Source of the DNA: Panagrolaimus kolymaensis
Taxonomy: Eukaryota > Nematoda > Chromadorea > Rhabditida > Panagrolaimidae
Reading direction: 5' to 3'
DNA: 64,000 nucleotides
NCBI GenBank assembly: GCA_028622995.1
Contig: JAJQJQ010000066.1
Span: forward strand, 496,001-560,000
How positions within the stretch are numbered: the stretch's first letter is position 1; the number at the start of each line of letters is the position of its first letter. Under the pieces are notes generated by a model that did not search any database, had not been told where the DNA came from, and saw only the letters and a list, made by a program, of their open reading frames with translations. A program made the translations under genes and the position numbers. Shown in pieces: positions 50,904 through 62,851 of this stretch.

Positions 50904-52549
50904 AGAGATAAAGTTTTTTGACAGTATATTCATCAACGAACAAAAAACAAAAAATAACGAGTAATTCTGGTGACGCAAAAATTTTGATCTGATTCTGTTC
51001 TTCTAAAATATAAAAAGGGTTTTTTATATCACATATTTTTTATATGTATATGTATCTTTGCCTTTGATTTTGTTGTTACTTTTAAATCATCAACGAAATT
51101 GCTTTTCTTTCTTTTTTCTTTTTTTTATTATCCATCGAAATGCATTCCGTGTTGCTCTTTCTTCATCAACATTTTCTTTTGATTAATTTCTCTATCTTTG
51201 AGCTCAATTGTAATGCCACGTTTTTTTGTTTGTTAATAAACTAAACCGAAAACCTTGATTTAGAAGATACTGTAACAAACCTAAATTCATCGTACATTTT
51301 AGATATTTACATTGAAAAGGTTTTAATTTTACAATAATTTATTGCGATTTTAAAGACAAAAATACTAAATGCATAAAAAATAAATTAAAATCATAGAAAG
51401 ATTTAAGTAAGTACTTTAGCAGGAGGAGATGAACTCCAAAAAATGATGAATAAACGAAAGCGGGTTTCTTAAACGCCGCATATGTCGAGATTTTGTTATA
51501 AATTCTTTATTAAAATATATTACAAAAGGAAATGCATTCACCCAAAAAAGCCCAAACCAAAATGCGATCTCAACTAAGTGTGACTTTTAGAGGAAAGCAT
51601 AGGGGTTTATATATCATTAGAAATGGTTAGTGAATCATTGTGAAAAGGATAAAAAGTGGGAAATACAAAAAAAGATAGTGAGAGAGATAGAAAGGGATAT
51701 GATCTTTAGTGGACGTTGTAAATAAGCGTGAGTAATAGCTGTGATGGGAAAGCTGGAAGATAAACGAAACAGATGAATATTCGCGACAGCATAAAAATCG
51801 AAATGAAGTGCAAATGACGAATATTTAAAGTCAAACTTGATCACATTGCTAACAAAAAAAAGTTCATGTAAATTTTATGACATCATGACTCATGAGAGCA
51901 AAATCAAAATTGGATTGGAAAAAAATATTTTAGGTTCTCAAAAAAATCATCAAACAAACCTTCCATCGACTTTGTCTTCACCAAATTTTTGTAAGTTTTA
52001 GCACGAATTTTTTTTTACTGTAACTTGCATCCGTTATTTCTTTTTCTCGATATTTTCTATGATTGCAAAGTTTTTTTTTTGATCCTTCATCTTTGTGAAT
52101 ATTTTTGCTATAAAAAATTTAAAATCCTATTAATTCTGATCCTTTTTTTAGTTTTTCTTTACAACATAGAATAGTTGTAGCTTTTTTCCCATGTCATAAT
52201 CTCCTATGAATTTTATTTGCCTTCAATTTCCATCTTTGAATAGTGTTAGAAAAGGGTGAAATGCATAAATTAACCGTTTTTTTAAAGAAGATTACTAGAT
52301 ATGTATTAGTATTCATAGCCAAGCTTCTGTTTTTATTGATTAAATTTTCTGACCTTTATTTATAGCGTTGTTGTTCATCATTTTCGGTATGAATAACGAC
52401 TATAAATATCTCCCTTATCGCGCCATTTTCACCCACGAGTGTTGCTCACTGTTTGTTTTTTGTTTTTTTTGTTTCAAAGAACGTTTCGCTTTTCCTTGTC
52501 TATCTCATTTCTCAATCAAAATATGACTTTATTATGTTTTTTAGCTTCT
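50904..52549. other. Intergenic region between ADAM10 and PLK genes
   Basis: ADAM10 3' UTR probably to about 51260 (AATAAA at 51235). The remainder is A/T-rich with no exon recognised. A TTTTTTAG acceptor ending at 52544, five bases before the PLK start codon, is a likely trans-splice or 5' UTR acceptor. Confidence 0.5.
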
Positions 52550-54688
52550 ATGGCTCCATCGAAAACTATACTCCCAGAAGTACCTCATGTTATTTGTGAT
52601 GTAAAGAATCAAAAGTATTACACTGTGGGCGAATTCTTGGGTAAAGGTGGTTTTGCTGCATGTTACAAAGTCTCACATATGTCTGGTCAAGAATTTGCTG
52701 CTAAAATTGTGAGTAAACAATTTGTCAAACAAAAACATGGTGAAAAGGTTAGTTTTCTTTTTGGGTTTAAAAGAAGAAAAAATTTTTCCTGAAACTTTTT
52801 GCTTTTATGATAGTGCTTTTAATTTAACTTCTCATTTTTAGGCGACACAACTTCAACAAGAGATCAAAATACATAAAAATATTTCTCATGAACACATCGT
52901 GAAGCTGTTCTTTGCTTTCGAAGACACAAATAATATTTACATCTTCTTAGAACTATGTACTCGACGATCTTTGATGGAACTTCAAAAACGACGCAAAGCT
53001 ATTACTGAACCAGAAGTACGATATTTTACTCGACAGGTATAACTTTACTTTTGGTTTCTTTTCTAAATTTTATCTATTTTAGGTTACAAGTGCTTGCGTT
53101 TATATTCACAATTTGAACTTAATTCATCGTGATCTTAAACTTGGTAATCTCTTCCTCACTGAAAAGCTCGTTTTGAAAGTTGGTGATTTTGGCCTCGCAA
53201 CTAATCTTCTTGATGGTCGTCGTGATAAACAATGGCTATGTGGAACACCAAACTATATTGCACCCGAAGTTTTGCAAAAGAAACCACATTCTACCAAAGT
53301 TGATATATGGGCTATTGGATGCATAATGTATGTTCTTCTAATTGGGAAACCACCATTTGAAACAACAACATTGGAGGTGGGTTTCATTTTAACTATTTAT
53401 CTTGATAGGCCTCATGAATTTTAATATTTTGCTAAACATTATCTTTCTAGCACACCTATCGTAAGATAACTCGCAACGAATATGACATACCAGAAGAACT
53501 TGGGACTGATGCAACAAATATGATAAGAAAATTACTTTCTCCTGAGCCTAATGATCGGCCTAATGCTAGTGAAATTCGTTCATTTCCATTTATGCATGGT
53601 TTCACTCCATCCAAACTACCTGTTTCATGCTTGTCTACCAAACCAGTGTTTGGTACTTCTTCACCAGATGCAAAGGTTTGATCTTCTTTATTTCTTTTTT
53701 AACTTTGTTTTTCTTATTTATTTATTTCAGAATGCAGTTTGTCCTGTTCCCGGTGGTCAATTCAATGCTTTGGCTGAACGTACTCCATCTGTCGAAAGTT
53801 ATCTCTGTGAACTCGAACAACAACTTGGTGAAATATGTTCGAAGGAGCTTGCTGATATGCCGTTGAACGATGATCTCCTTAAAGATCCTGCTTCTGTCCC
53901 TATTTACTGGATTTCAAGATGGGTAGATTATTCTGAAAGATACGCATTTTCTTATCAACTTTGTGATGGAAGTCATGGTGCATCATTCAAAGATGGAACG
54001 AAGCTTATAATGGACGCAGTCAAAGAGTATATTTTTTACTTTATATCTATGATAAATCTAATGAAGTTTGCTTTTTTTCAGGTATTGTCAATATCGTTCA
54101 AATGATGGGCAAGAAACCTTTTTCTCGATGACCAGATGTCCAAAGGAAAATGAAAGAAAGCTGCTATTATTACAAAATTTTGAATCTTACATGACAATGA
54201 ATTTGAAGAAAGCTGGCGCACATGTTTCACGTGATGGTGTTGAAATTGCTCGATTACCTGTTCTTCAACATTGGGTTCGAACGAAGAGTACTGTTAGTTT
54301 TATGTTATCAAATGGAACTTATCAATGTAATTTTAACACTGTAATACATCTTTTCTTTTTATTTCATATAGTTTGATATCAAATTTTAGGATCACACAAA
54401 GATAATTATTTGTCCGCTTATGGCTGCTGCAACTTATATTGATAATAACCAAGCCTTCCACACATACAAGCTTGCAACTTTTATGGAAAAGGGTGCACCG
54501 AAAGAAATAAGTGATCGTTTATGCTTCGCTTTAACTTATATTAGAAAGATGCAAGAAATTATTAGGTAATGATAGTTTTCTCTTTAAACTTGGTTTATTA
54601 AAAAATCTTTAGAACTCGACGAGAAGGTCGTCCTCCAAGTGGTTCTCAAAAACAAACTCGATCTCCTGCTCCTACCGTTACCGCATAA
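52550..54688 (+). CDS. plk: Polo-like kinase with altered activation loop
   Basis: Eight exons: 52550-52747, 52842-53036, 53083-53376, 53451-53675, 53731-54026, 54082-54340, 54390-54565, 54613-54688; 572 aa. The kinase domain is complete: [15 protein letters not shown] loop, catalytic Lys in [21 protein letters not shown] and APEVL. Two polo boxes follow. PB1 has [10 protein letters not shown] (Trp368) and PB2 has [18 protein letters not shown] with the phosphopeptide-binding His491 and Lys493 retained. The T-loop reads [13 protein letters not shown] where PLK1 orthologues have ERKKTLCGTP: one residue longer, and the Aurora A/PLKK site Thr is replaced by Trp182 (53233-53235). Start chosen for the adjacent acceptor at 52544 and for the absence of coding resemblance upstream. 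AATAAA at 54752-54757. Which paralogue (PLK-1, -2 or -3) is unclear. Confidence 0.93.
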
Positions 54689-54911
54689 TTTGATAAATTA
54701 AAAGTTGTTAAAATTTCTCGTTTTGCTGTTTATTATTTAGTATTTGGATTGAATAAAGTTTTATGTTTTCGTTAGTATTTTCTCTTGCGTTATTTAAAAA
54801 TTTGCATTGAAATGATTTGCTTAATTTTTTACTTTACTCTCTTTTCGTTTTTTTATGTTTGAAAATTTCGTTCATTTTGACGAGTTTTTCGTTTCTGTGT
54901 TGCGTCATTGA

Positions 54912-56575
54912 ATGAACATGGTGGCTCCAACAAATAATAATGTCCGAACTGGATTTGGTGAACCTAATAGAAAACCTCAACAATTTCTTGGTGGCGCCGG
55001 TGTTGCTGGAAACAAAACTGTTGCTGCTGGTGGTAAAGCTGCTCCTCAAGGAAAGAAGAAAGCTGGTGGTGGTTTGAGTTGTTGTAAAAAGAAACAACCA
55101 GGTTAGTTTTTTGTTTCCATTTTATAACTGGGATAAATTAAACATATTTACCTGCTTAATTTCAGGCGTCTGTTTTCTCTTTTTCTAACTATTTTTCTTG
55201 TTTTAGGAGTTAAGAAAGCTGCGCCACCCAAGAATGAGTCTAAAAGAAGCCTTGGTTCATTATTTCGCCGAAACAAAACAACAATAAATCCACCACTCGT
55301 TGGTGGTAAGAAAGTCAATTCAAGGGTTTCAAAAGGTGGAAAAGCTGGTATACGTCCTATTGGTAAATCATCATTCATACAATCTGAAAAACCTTTACCA
55401 CAAACAACGTCATCAAAAGTAGCTGTAGCTGCAGCAGTTGAAAAACCTAAAGTATCAACACATAAAAATGGACAACGCCAGGTTAAAAAGGCTTCATCAA
55501 ATGTTGAAATAATCTCATTAAAAAGTCCTGCTCAAACTTCATTGAAATCTGATGTTGCTTTAAAGGTGAATGTTTTTTTGGAAGCTTATTATAATATATT
55601 TAAAAATTTAGACTGCAATGGATGATTCGGTCAAATCCATGAGAAAGCTCAAAGTGCAAAATGGAAAACAAAGAACAACAAAATCAATTGGAAAAGAACG
55701 TGCCTTTAAATCATGTCGAAACTTTCAAGAAGTCAAAATCTGTACTGCTGCTTTTGATAATGGAATGACTGAAAGAAAAGTTGTTTTAACAAGTCTTTAT
55801 CCAACTATTGATCAACCAAAAGCAATGGCCGCAACCAATCATCCACCAAAAGCAATAATGGCTGCAACCAATCATCCACCAAAAGCAATAGCTACAAATT
55901 CATGTGATCCTCGAAAGTAAGTTTTTGCATTTTTGATTGGATCTCAATGACAAAAAACTTTCTCAAATATTCGTATCACCAATGGTTTGAAATATGCCTT
56001 TGATTTCTTAATTAACATTTCATGTATTATGCCTTATTAGGTTATCATATTATATCTAATTTAACCTTTAAACTTGTTTTAGAAACAAAAGCTACACTTC
56101 GTTAAAACGCGCAAATTCAACTGAACGTTTTCCAACAATGATAAGTTCATCAGAAAATGAATTGCTTGCTTCTCCTCAAAATCGTCAAGCACTACCATCC
56201 TCAACAACATCATATCGTGAACGAGCTTTGTCAACAATATTTCAACTTCGTGGGCATTATAAACTTTCGCATGATGAAATCCGAATATTTGCTAAAAATC
56301 CTGATCTCAAAGTTATTACAATTCGTGCTGGTATTGCTCTTCAAGAAGCTCAAAGAAATCTTCGAAACTTAAAGGTTAATATTTTGCCTTTTTCTTTTAT
56401 GTATTTTATCCTTAACTTTTAGGTTCTTGCTGGAAGCCATTTGTTACCCGATTTGCCGCTCTTTAGCGATGAATTATCTACAGTTATTATTGAACTTGAT
56501 CGTTTTATTGAAGCTATTCAAACTGTATCTGAACATGCTGAAGGTTCGCCAAAGAAGAACAAAACACATCATTGA
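54912..56575 (+). CDS. Basic, mostly disordered protein with conserved-looking C-terminal helices, unrecognised
   Basis: Five exons: 54912-55101, 55207-55565, 55612-55916, 56083-56374, 56423-56575; 432 aa. N-terminal third is Gly/Lys/Ala-rich with a Cys-Cys-Lys patch (LSCCKKKQ). The middle is basic and Ser/Thr-rich with a tandem in-frame repeat (ATNHPPKAI units, 55805-55900). The last 100 residues look folded and helical (RERALSTIFQLRGHYKLS, ITIRAGIALQEAQRNLRNL, LSTVIIELDRFIEAIQTV). I do not recognise the family. It lies 223 bp after the PLK stop, in the same direction, close enough that a shared operon is possible. Either ATG at 54912 or 54918 could start it. AATAAA at 56661. Confidence 0.7.
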
Positions 56576-56985
56576 ATGAATACGTACTTACCTTTTTTGT
56601 ATTAATTTTAACTTTTATAAAAGCATGTATATAATTTTGTATTTACAATGGTTTTAATGCAATAAAATTTTCTAACTTTTGAATTTTCATATGTTTTAAT
56701 CTAATAAATCATTTTTGCCGGAGGAGTACGAAATAATTAATGAGGAAAAGTGATTTTTACCAATTCTAATAATTTTGAAAATGAAGATACTCATGCTGAA
56801 ATTCCACTTGACTTCGCCTTTTACTTCTTAAACTAACAAAAAAGCGTAATAATGATTTTGAAAGAAGAAAAAAATAGTTACCAAAAAAAGATCTTTATTA
56901 CATATAAATAAATACATACAAAAACACAATTAAAATTTAGTAAGTTTTGGCAGTTGTTGTTATTGAATTGCTGGATGAAGAATCA
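56576..56985. other. Convergent intergenic region
   Basis: Short A/T-rich gap between two converging stop codons; contains AATAAA at 56661-56666 for the plus-strand gene. Nothing else recognised. Confidence 0.5.
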
Positions 56986-58614
56986 TCATAGATTTTGTTT
57001 GTTTGAAGCTTCAGCAAAAAGACATTTTCCCATAATTAAAGCAAAAATTGTGAAGAAAAAGGCACAAAGAATGATAGAATTACCAAATATGAATATGATC
57101 GCACGATTACGGTCTAAAAAATTACGAAATCAATAAACGGAAAAACAAAATAAAAAGCTTATAAGCTTGCACACATACTTGCATAATCACCAACCCATCC
57201 ATTTTTATTTGCTATCCATGTTCCATTTTTATTTGCGATATTTGAATCTTTGGTACTTGCGTCGGAAGAAGGTGATTTTTCTGTTGAAGGTTTGATTGAA
57301 GCAACACAATTTTTAGGATCAACGCAAGATGGAAATGGTGTTGATGAAATATTGTTATTGTCTTGGCCGCCTCCTCCACTAGTTCCATTTATTTTATGTG
57401 TTCCATTAGGATTTGGAGTTGTTGTGCCATTTACACCTAAAATGATTATTAGTGCTTATAGCAAAATCCGAAAATATTTACCTGGCGATGGAGGATTTGG
57501 ACTATCACCTCTTCCTGGAGTTTGTGATGATGTTGTTACTTCTGGAAGTTCGGTTGATGAAGTTGTCGATGGATCAACAGTTACATCAGGAATGTTTGAA
57601 GATGATGCTGCAATAGATGGATCAAAAGTCGTTGTAGTAACAGATGTAATTGGAGGTATGTTTGTTGTACTTGTTGATGTGCTTGATGATGGAATGGCAG
57701 TAGATGTAACAGGAGGAGGTGTTATAACTTCAGGAGTTGATGGATTAACACTGATAGGATCAGGTGACGTTGTTGATTGTTGATCAGGAGGTGGCGGAGT
57801 AGTTTTATTTTCCTCTTCAAAAACAATGCAATCATGCTAAAAATATACGTAAGCTTATGAAAAATAATAGCTCGAAAGCATACCCTCCCTGTTTTAACAA
57901 ATGCATCAAACTTTGAATCAGATGGAAGAGGTGCACTTCTTGTTTTGATATCACCATTAGGAACAAACATAAACTTTGCTTTATTGGTATTCATTATTTG
58001 ACCATGTTGATTTGATTCCATTCCACCCAATTCGATTGAAGCAAAATAATTTAAAATGTATGATGTTGCGGCGTTTACATTAATTGTTGGATAAAAGAAA
58101 CCAAGCGTTGGATCAATTTCAAAAACAACAGTACATTCATCATCATTTTTGCAAAAAGTTGGTTTTGATTTCTTCCAATTACATGATCTTTCATTACTAC
58201 CATAATATTCAGATGTTTGATAAAGTAATTTAGTAAGCATAGATGATGAAAAAACTTGTGATAAACTCCATACTGTTTTGTCGTTCGGATATAATGTAAG
58301 ATGAATGCTGTAATAATAATATTGCAAGTAAATAAGTGAGTGAAATAAAGAGAAGGAATAAAACTTACTTATCAAAATAACTTCCAATTTTTTGAACAAC
58401 AAGTTTATCACCATATTGAATTTGAAAATCAAGATTGATTATTGTTGTTTCAAAATTATCAAATTCACACCATTTATTCAAACATTTATCCTAAAAAAAG
58501 TTATTTTCATTAGTGGAGTAGTGATGATGAAACAAAACTTACAATGGAAAAAATGGTTTTTATACTTGCTTCACCGAAACATAACAAACCCAATAAAAAC
58601 AAGGTTAATACCAT
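56986..58614 (-). CDS. Mucin-like single-pass membrane protein, unrecognised
   Basis: Six exons: complement(56986-57113, 57179-57436, 57482-57836, 57884-58307, 58369-58490, 58543-58614), 452 aa. Signal peptide MVLTLFLLGLLCFGEA; an ectodomain of about 190 residues with eight or so cysteines (KCLNKWCEF, RSCNWKKSKPTFCKNDDEC), predicted beta-rich; a Ser/Thr/Pro stretch of about 150 residues that should be heavily O-glycosylated, with several N-glycosylation sequons; a tandem IANKNG repeat; and a membrane helix at the very C-terminus (IILCAFFFTIFALIM) with almost no cytoplasmic tail. It could be a cell-surface or cuticle-associated glycoprotein. No family recognised. Its start codon is 190 bp from that of the plus-strand neighbour. 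Confidence 0.7.
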
Positions 58615-58803
58615 TTTTGCGAAGAATGGAGATCAAAGACGAACATTTCAAAGTTTGCAACTAATTAATTTTTCAATGGCCTAAATTTGCATATTGCCAT
58701 AATTTAACTTTTACAGTTGTCGTCTTATTGCCAACAATCTTCGTTGCATCATTTTTTCTTTTCGTCATTTTCATTGTTTCAAAAACTTTTACAAACGACG
58801 ACA

Positions 58804-60605
58804 ATGAATTTGTTTCTCCTGCTATCCACTTTGTTAATTCTGCCATATTCAATAACATCTTTATCTGTGACTTCATTATCTGCATTAAGAGGATATTTTT
58901 TCTTGGAAGACGCGCCTCTTACAAATTCAAATCTAGCTGATAAATGTTTGAAAGAATCTTTGAGAATTATCAGTGATGTTTCCTGCTTGTATTTTCCATG
59001 GAATGTTGATGATCCAATGTTCAAGAAAAAATCCATGCAAGAATGGGTTTTTAAATCTTATGCAAAGAAAACTGGTTATGCTCGAGGCTTCGCATCTTTA
59101 ATTGCAAGTAATGATCGAATTTCGATGGATGATGATAAATATTATGTTCAAGCGTACTTGGATTTTTCTGATCTTCCAATTTTATCAAAAGGAATTTATC
59201 GTCGTATTGGAAATAATGCTAATGGATTTCATCACCTTCAATGGAGATTTGATCCATTTTATAAACAAAGAACTACACGACGAATTATTGTTCGGTATAA
59301 ACGTTTTACACATGTAAGCTTTATTTTTTTTTGTTGTGATTTACCCAATTTACTTGTAATTTTATCATAATTGGTTTTTAGTGTCCTAAGCCTAAAGTTC
59401 TTGGTATAGCTGGTATGGAAGAAGCGGTAGTAATTGAAACATGTAATACTTTCGACATAAATTTGGCAAATGTTTACGCTTATTCACCTAAAACACTGAA
59501 TGAACTTCCTTTGCCCAAATTGGTTCCAATAAGTGAAAGTGACTTTCAACCTGTTACATTGCCATTTTCAATTACTTCAACTTATCCGCATACAAATTCA
59601 AGCACATCAACTTCACCAACCAATGTCACTTCAATCTCAACTGTAAATACGTCTCCAAATAAGCAAGGTGATGAAAACGTTTCAAATGCTAGTGTTTTTG
59701 GATCATGGATGATGTGAGTTTTAAATTTAGTTTTTACTCATTAATTCTAAAATGGCAGCCTTTATTTCATTCACTACTGTTAATAGCTTTGTGTATCATT
59801 ACATTTACTTTATTTTAGGGCTGTTTTGATCATTTGTGGTGTTCTTCTTTTCCTTATAATTACGTTTGGTTGTATAATGCTTTATCTCCTTTTTAAACTC
59901 AAACCTATGGTCATCGTTGAAAAAGTTTATGTTCCTGTTGTACCTGTAGCGAAAGATAATTCAAGCAAAAAAAGTTCAAAATCAAAGAAGCATGGAACAA
60001 AAGAAGATGGACAAGCAGGAACAAATGAAGATGCATATGCAGGAACAAACGAAAATATACAATCATCGGCAGGATCAACTCCACCGCCAAAACGTAAAAG
60101 AAGAAAGCTGGATGATGATATGGATGGAAAGGTAAGATTTTCTCCTTTGTTATAAAGTTAAAGTAAAAGATAAATTTTAGTCTCAACCGAAAAAGATGTC
60201 AAAACCTGGTCATCGGAAGAAATTGGAACTTCCACAACAGAAAGCTGATCACCAAGGAAGTCGTGAACCTGTATTATCTCAACCTTTACGAAAAGCACCA
60301 TTGAAAAGGTCAAAAGAATCAAACAAGTTAAATTTTTTCTTTATTTTCAATTCACTTTTCTCATTTTTAGGGTAGCATCGGGTTCAAGCATCAATACATC
60401 AAATGTCTCTGGAACTGCTCGAGCTTATAAAGGTGAAATTGTCGTCGATAGATCTGGAAAAGAATCAAACAAAGAAACTAAAGCTGGTGAAAGCAACAAA
60501 ACAATGGAAGATACGAAAAGCAAGAAAACTAAAACCGATGAAAGCAAAACAGAAGAAGAAAAAAGCAAGAAGAGTGATAAAAGCTCACAAGTAAAAGATG
60601 TGTAG
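58804..60605 (+). CDS. Single-pass membrane protein with Ser/Thr stalk and Lys-rich tail, unrecognised
   Basis: Five exons: 58804-59313, 59382-59713, 59819-60131, 60181-60326, 60371-60605; 511 aa. Signal peptide MNLFLLLSTLLILPYSITSL; an ectodomain of about 220 residues with few cysteines and several Tyr/Phe/Asp-rich strands (KYYVQAYLDFSDLPIL); a Ser/Thr-rich stalk with NxS/T sequons; a membrane helix (VLIICGVLLFLIITFGCIML); and a long, lysine-, serine- and glutamate-rich cytoplasmic tail with a basic patch PPPKRKRRK. Unknown family. The upstream in-frame methionine at 58717 would bury the signal peptide, so 58804 is preferred. It shares a 190-bp divergent promoter with the mucin-like gene on the other strand. 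AATAAA at 60617-60622. Confidence 0.7.
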
Positions 60606-60640
60606 TTGAAATTTGTAATAAAAGTTTTTTTATTTTTGAT

Positions 60641-60688
60641 CAGGGTTCGCAACAAACCGACAAAGTTGTCGGTTTGTTGCGAACCCTG
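60641..60688. repeat. Perfect 23-bp-arm inverted repeat (hairpin) just past a poly(A) signal
   Basis: Arms 60641-60663 and 60666-60688 are exact reverse complements with only AG between them. The stem starts CAGGGTTCGCAAC, is much richer in G+C than its surroundings, and is followed by a T run. It lies 36 bases after the stop codon of the upstream gene and 18 bases after its AATAAA, in the expected cleavage zone. It may be a transcription-end structure or a member of a short palindromic repeat family; both are inference. Confidence 0.9.
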
Positions 60689-61050
60689 TTTTTGATTGAT
60701 TTTGCGTTAAATAAAGTAATATTTGAAGTTGTTTTAACAATGTTTTATGTTTGTGAATCGATTTTCACTAAACTATTGTATGTGTTTTACTGATGCAATT
60801 ATTTGTTTTCACATTTTCGAATATAGGACACAAAAATTTTCTTTTAGCATTTTTTACTGCTGCTTTTAAGCCATGGCATTGCTTAACCGAATTGTTGTTA
60901 ACTGAGAAAACTCCCACACATGCTCCTTGTTTCTATTTTTTTTCTTCTCAGCCCAGCGTGCTTATTGATTTCCACCCTCTTTCAATATTGCTTTGGCAAA
61001 TATTTTGGTTCTTAAAAAAAATATGCCCTTGTCTCTCTTGTTTATTGCCA
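60689..61050. other. Intergenic region
   Basis: A second AATAAA lies near 60710. An open frame from 60793 runs into the next gene, but its first 86 residues look like translated non-coding sequence with no predicted role, so the region is treated as 5' flank. Confidence 0.45.
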
Positions 61051-61790
61051 ATGAAATTAAAAAGTCCGAAAAAATTTAACCCGCCGTTGTGTAAATGTAA
61101 TTTAAATCTGCGAAGAAATGAAATTAAAAATACTCTGCATTTTTATATTACAATATTATCTGTATTGATTTCGCTGGTATTTTTTATTTTATTTTGTATT
61201 AAAGTTTACTTTGTAATTCACGAAATGAAAGATTTGAATGAAATTGAAGGAGTTTTGGAACGAAGGCGTCAATGTGTAATCAAAAGATTTGTTATTCCAA
61301 ATTGCAGTCATCATTTTGAGAATTATGAGCGATTAGAAAATGTAAGAAAATAAAGCATTCTGTTCGGTAACAATAAAATTTGTAAAAATTTTAGGATAAG
61401 AAACTCGAAGTTTCTAAAGTCCTTGCAGAATATCAAACGATCACAAAATTTCGTGCAGCTGAATTTATTCGAATTCGAAATGCTGTGGATAAACAAAAAA
61501 ATATTACAAAATTATGCTATGAAAAAGTTTCAAAAAATCTTCGCTCTTTTTTTGATGAAAACAAAAATGTTTTATCATTTCGATATTTGACTCCAATATT
61601 TTTACCTATGCTCGCATTTTTATTAACCTTATGGAAAGGAGATTGCTCGTGTATAGGAGTTTTAATTTTTTATTCTGCCTTACTTTTTCTTTGTTTTGCT
61701 TGTGATACTGCCATTTCTAATGCAGGAATAAGATTGGAATGTTTTGAAAAAAAGATTTCAAATAATGAATTGTTTATTTTAGAAAAATAA
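61051..61790 (+). CDS. Small multi-pass membrane protein, unrecognised
   Basis: Two exons: 61051-61341 and 61395-61790; 228 aa. Basic N-terminus with CKCNLNLRR, a first membrane helix (ITILSVLISLVFFILFCIKVYF), a charged, probably coiled-coil middle of about 100 residues with CSHH-type cysteine (PNCSHHFENYERLEN), then two more hydrophobic segments (LTPIFLPMLAFLLTLW and CIGVLIFYSALLFLCFA). The topology suggests three membrane passes. I do not recognise a family. The AATAAA at 61786-61791 overlaps the stop codon, so the 3' UTR could be extremely short. An in-frame start at 60793 exists but is less plausible. Confidence 0.6.
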
Positions 61791-62851
61791 AATTGCTTTA
61801 TTTTTAATTTCGATAATAATATTTTTTCAAAAAACATTTTTGTTTCACACCACAAAGTAATTAAATTAATGATTTCTTAAAAATGGGTTGTAATTAACTT
61901 AAAAAAGATAATTAGAGTTTACAATAAAGTTAGTAATAAAGCAAAAGTTTAGAAGAAAATAACAAATAATTATAATTTTTTTTTAAACAAAAGCGATGGC
62001 TCACTTCTGAAGTAAAATGAAAGAAAGAAGGTTTGGTAGTACCAAAATATTTTTTTTTCAAAAGATACAGTAAACTTATCAAGCATTTAGTTTTCTTTAA
62101 AGATTATAGTGTAATAGTTGAAATTCGACCCTCTCTCTTTCTGTATTTTTCGAAGTTAGTTTCCACCCTTAATTTCACATTTGCTTTAAAATGTGAGACT
62201 CTTTCTTTGCATGCTTTAATTAAAGTCATAAATTATTTTGTATGGCAAAATCGTAAACCAAAAAAATTTATCATAAAGTTATAAAATTCAATGAACATTC
62301 GTAAATCCCAATAATTATTTTTCCTTTGATTTATTATTTTTGCCTATTTAATTTTTTACCACTATTTTTCGTTAGATAAAACACAAACCCTTATCCATAT
62401 AAATTTTAATTTTGCACTGGCACTTGTAAATCATCTATCATCCAATTACATATGTCTGTATTCCACTTGTCTGATTATCAGAAATTGTAAAAGAAAAAAT
62501 ACTAAAATTTATTCATAATTATTCTTTGCTTGCATGGTTACTGTGATTATCGGCTCTTGAAAGTTTAAAAAACACGTTGTTTTTGTTAAAGAGGTGCTGC
62601 TACTCTAATAATTGCTTTCTTCTTTTGATAATATCAACCTTTAACTTTTTTTTTGTTTCAAAACTATTAGCTTTCAAATTTTTAATAACCGCCTTTGCTT
62701 TTTTTATTTCTTTTATTTCCTCGAAAAAAGTATGATATTAGTTTATCATCTCTCTTTTCTTTTTTTTGTACTTTCTTAAAATTATTCTTTTTTAGTTAAA
62801 AAATTAAATTTCTTCAAGAAACTTTTATCCATTCAATCTGACCCAAAAACA
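61791..62851. other. Intergenic region
   Basis: About 1 kb of A/T-rich DNA with no exon recognised. A frame at 62033-62284 lacks any domain resemblance or signal. It contains the promoter of the downstream 7TM gene. Confidence 0.5.

Noticed and set aside
57250..57783. 177-residue plus-strand frame rich in Val, Asp and Gly
   Set aside because: It is the antisense of the Ser/Thr/Pro-rich exon of the minus-strand mucin-like gene.
60641..60688. Hairpin as a microRNA precursor
   Set aside because: A perfect 23-bp stem with a 2-base centre is too short and too perfect for a typical animal pre-miRNA, which has a longer imperfect stem and a larger loop.
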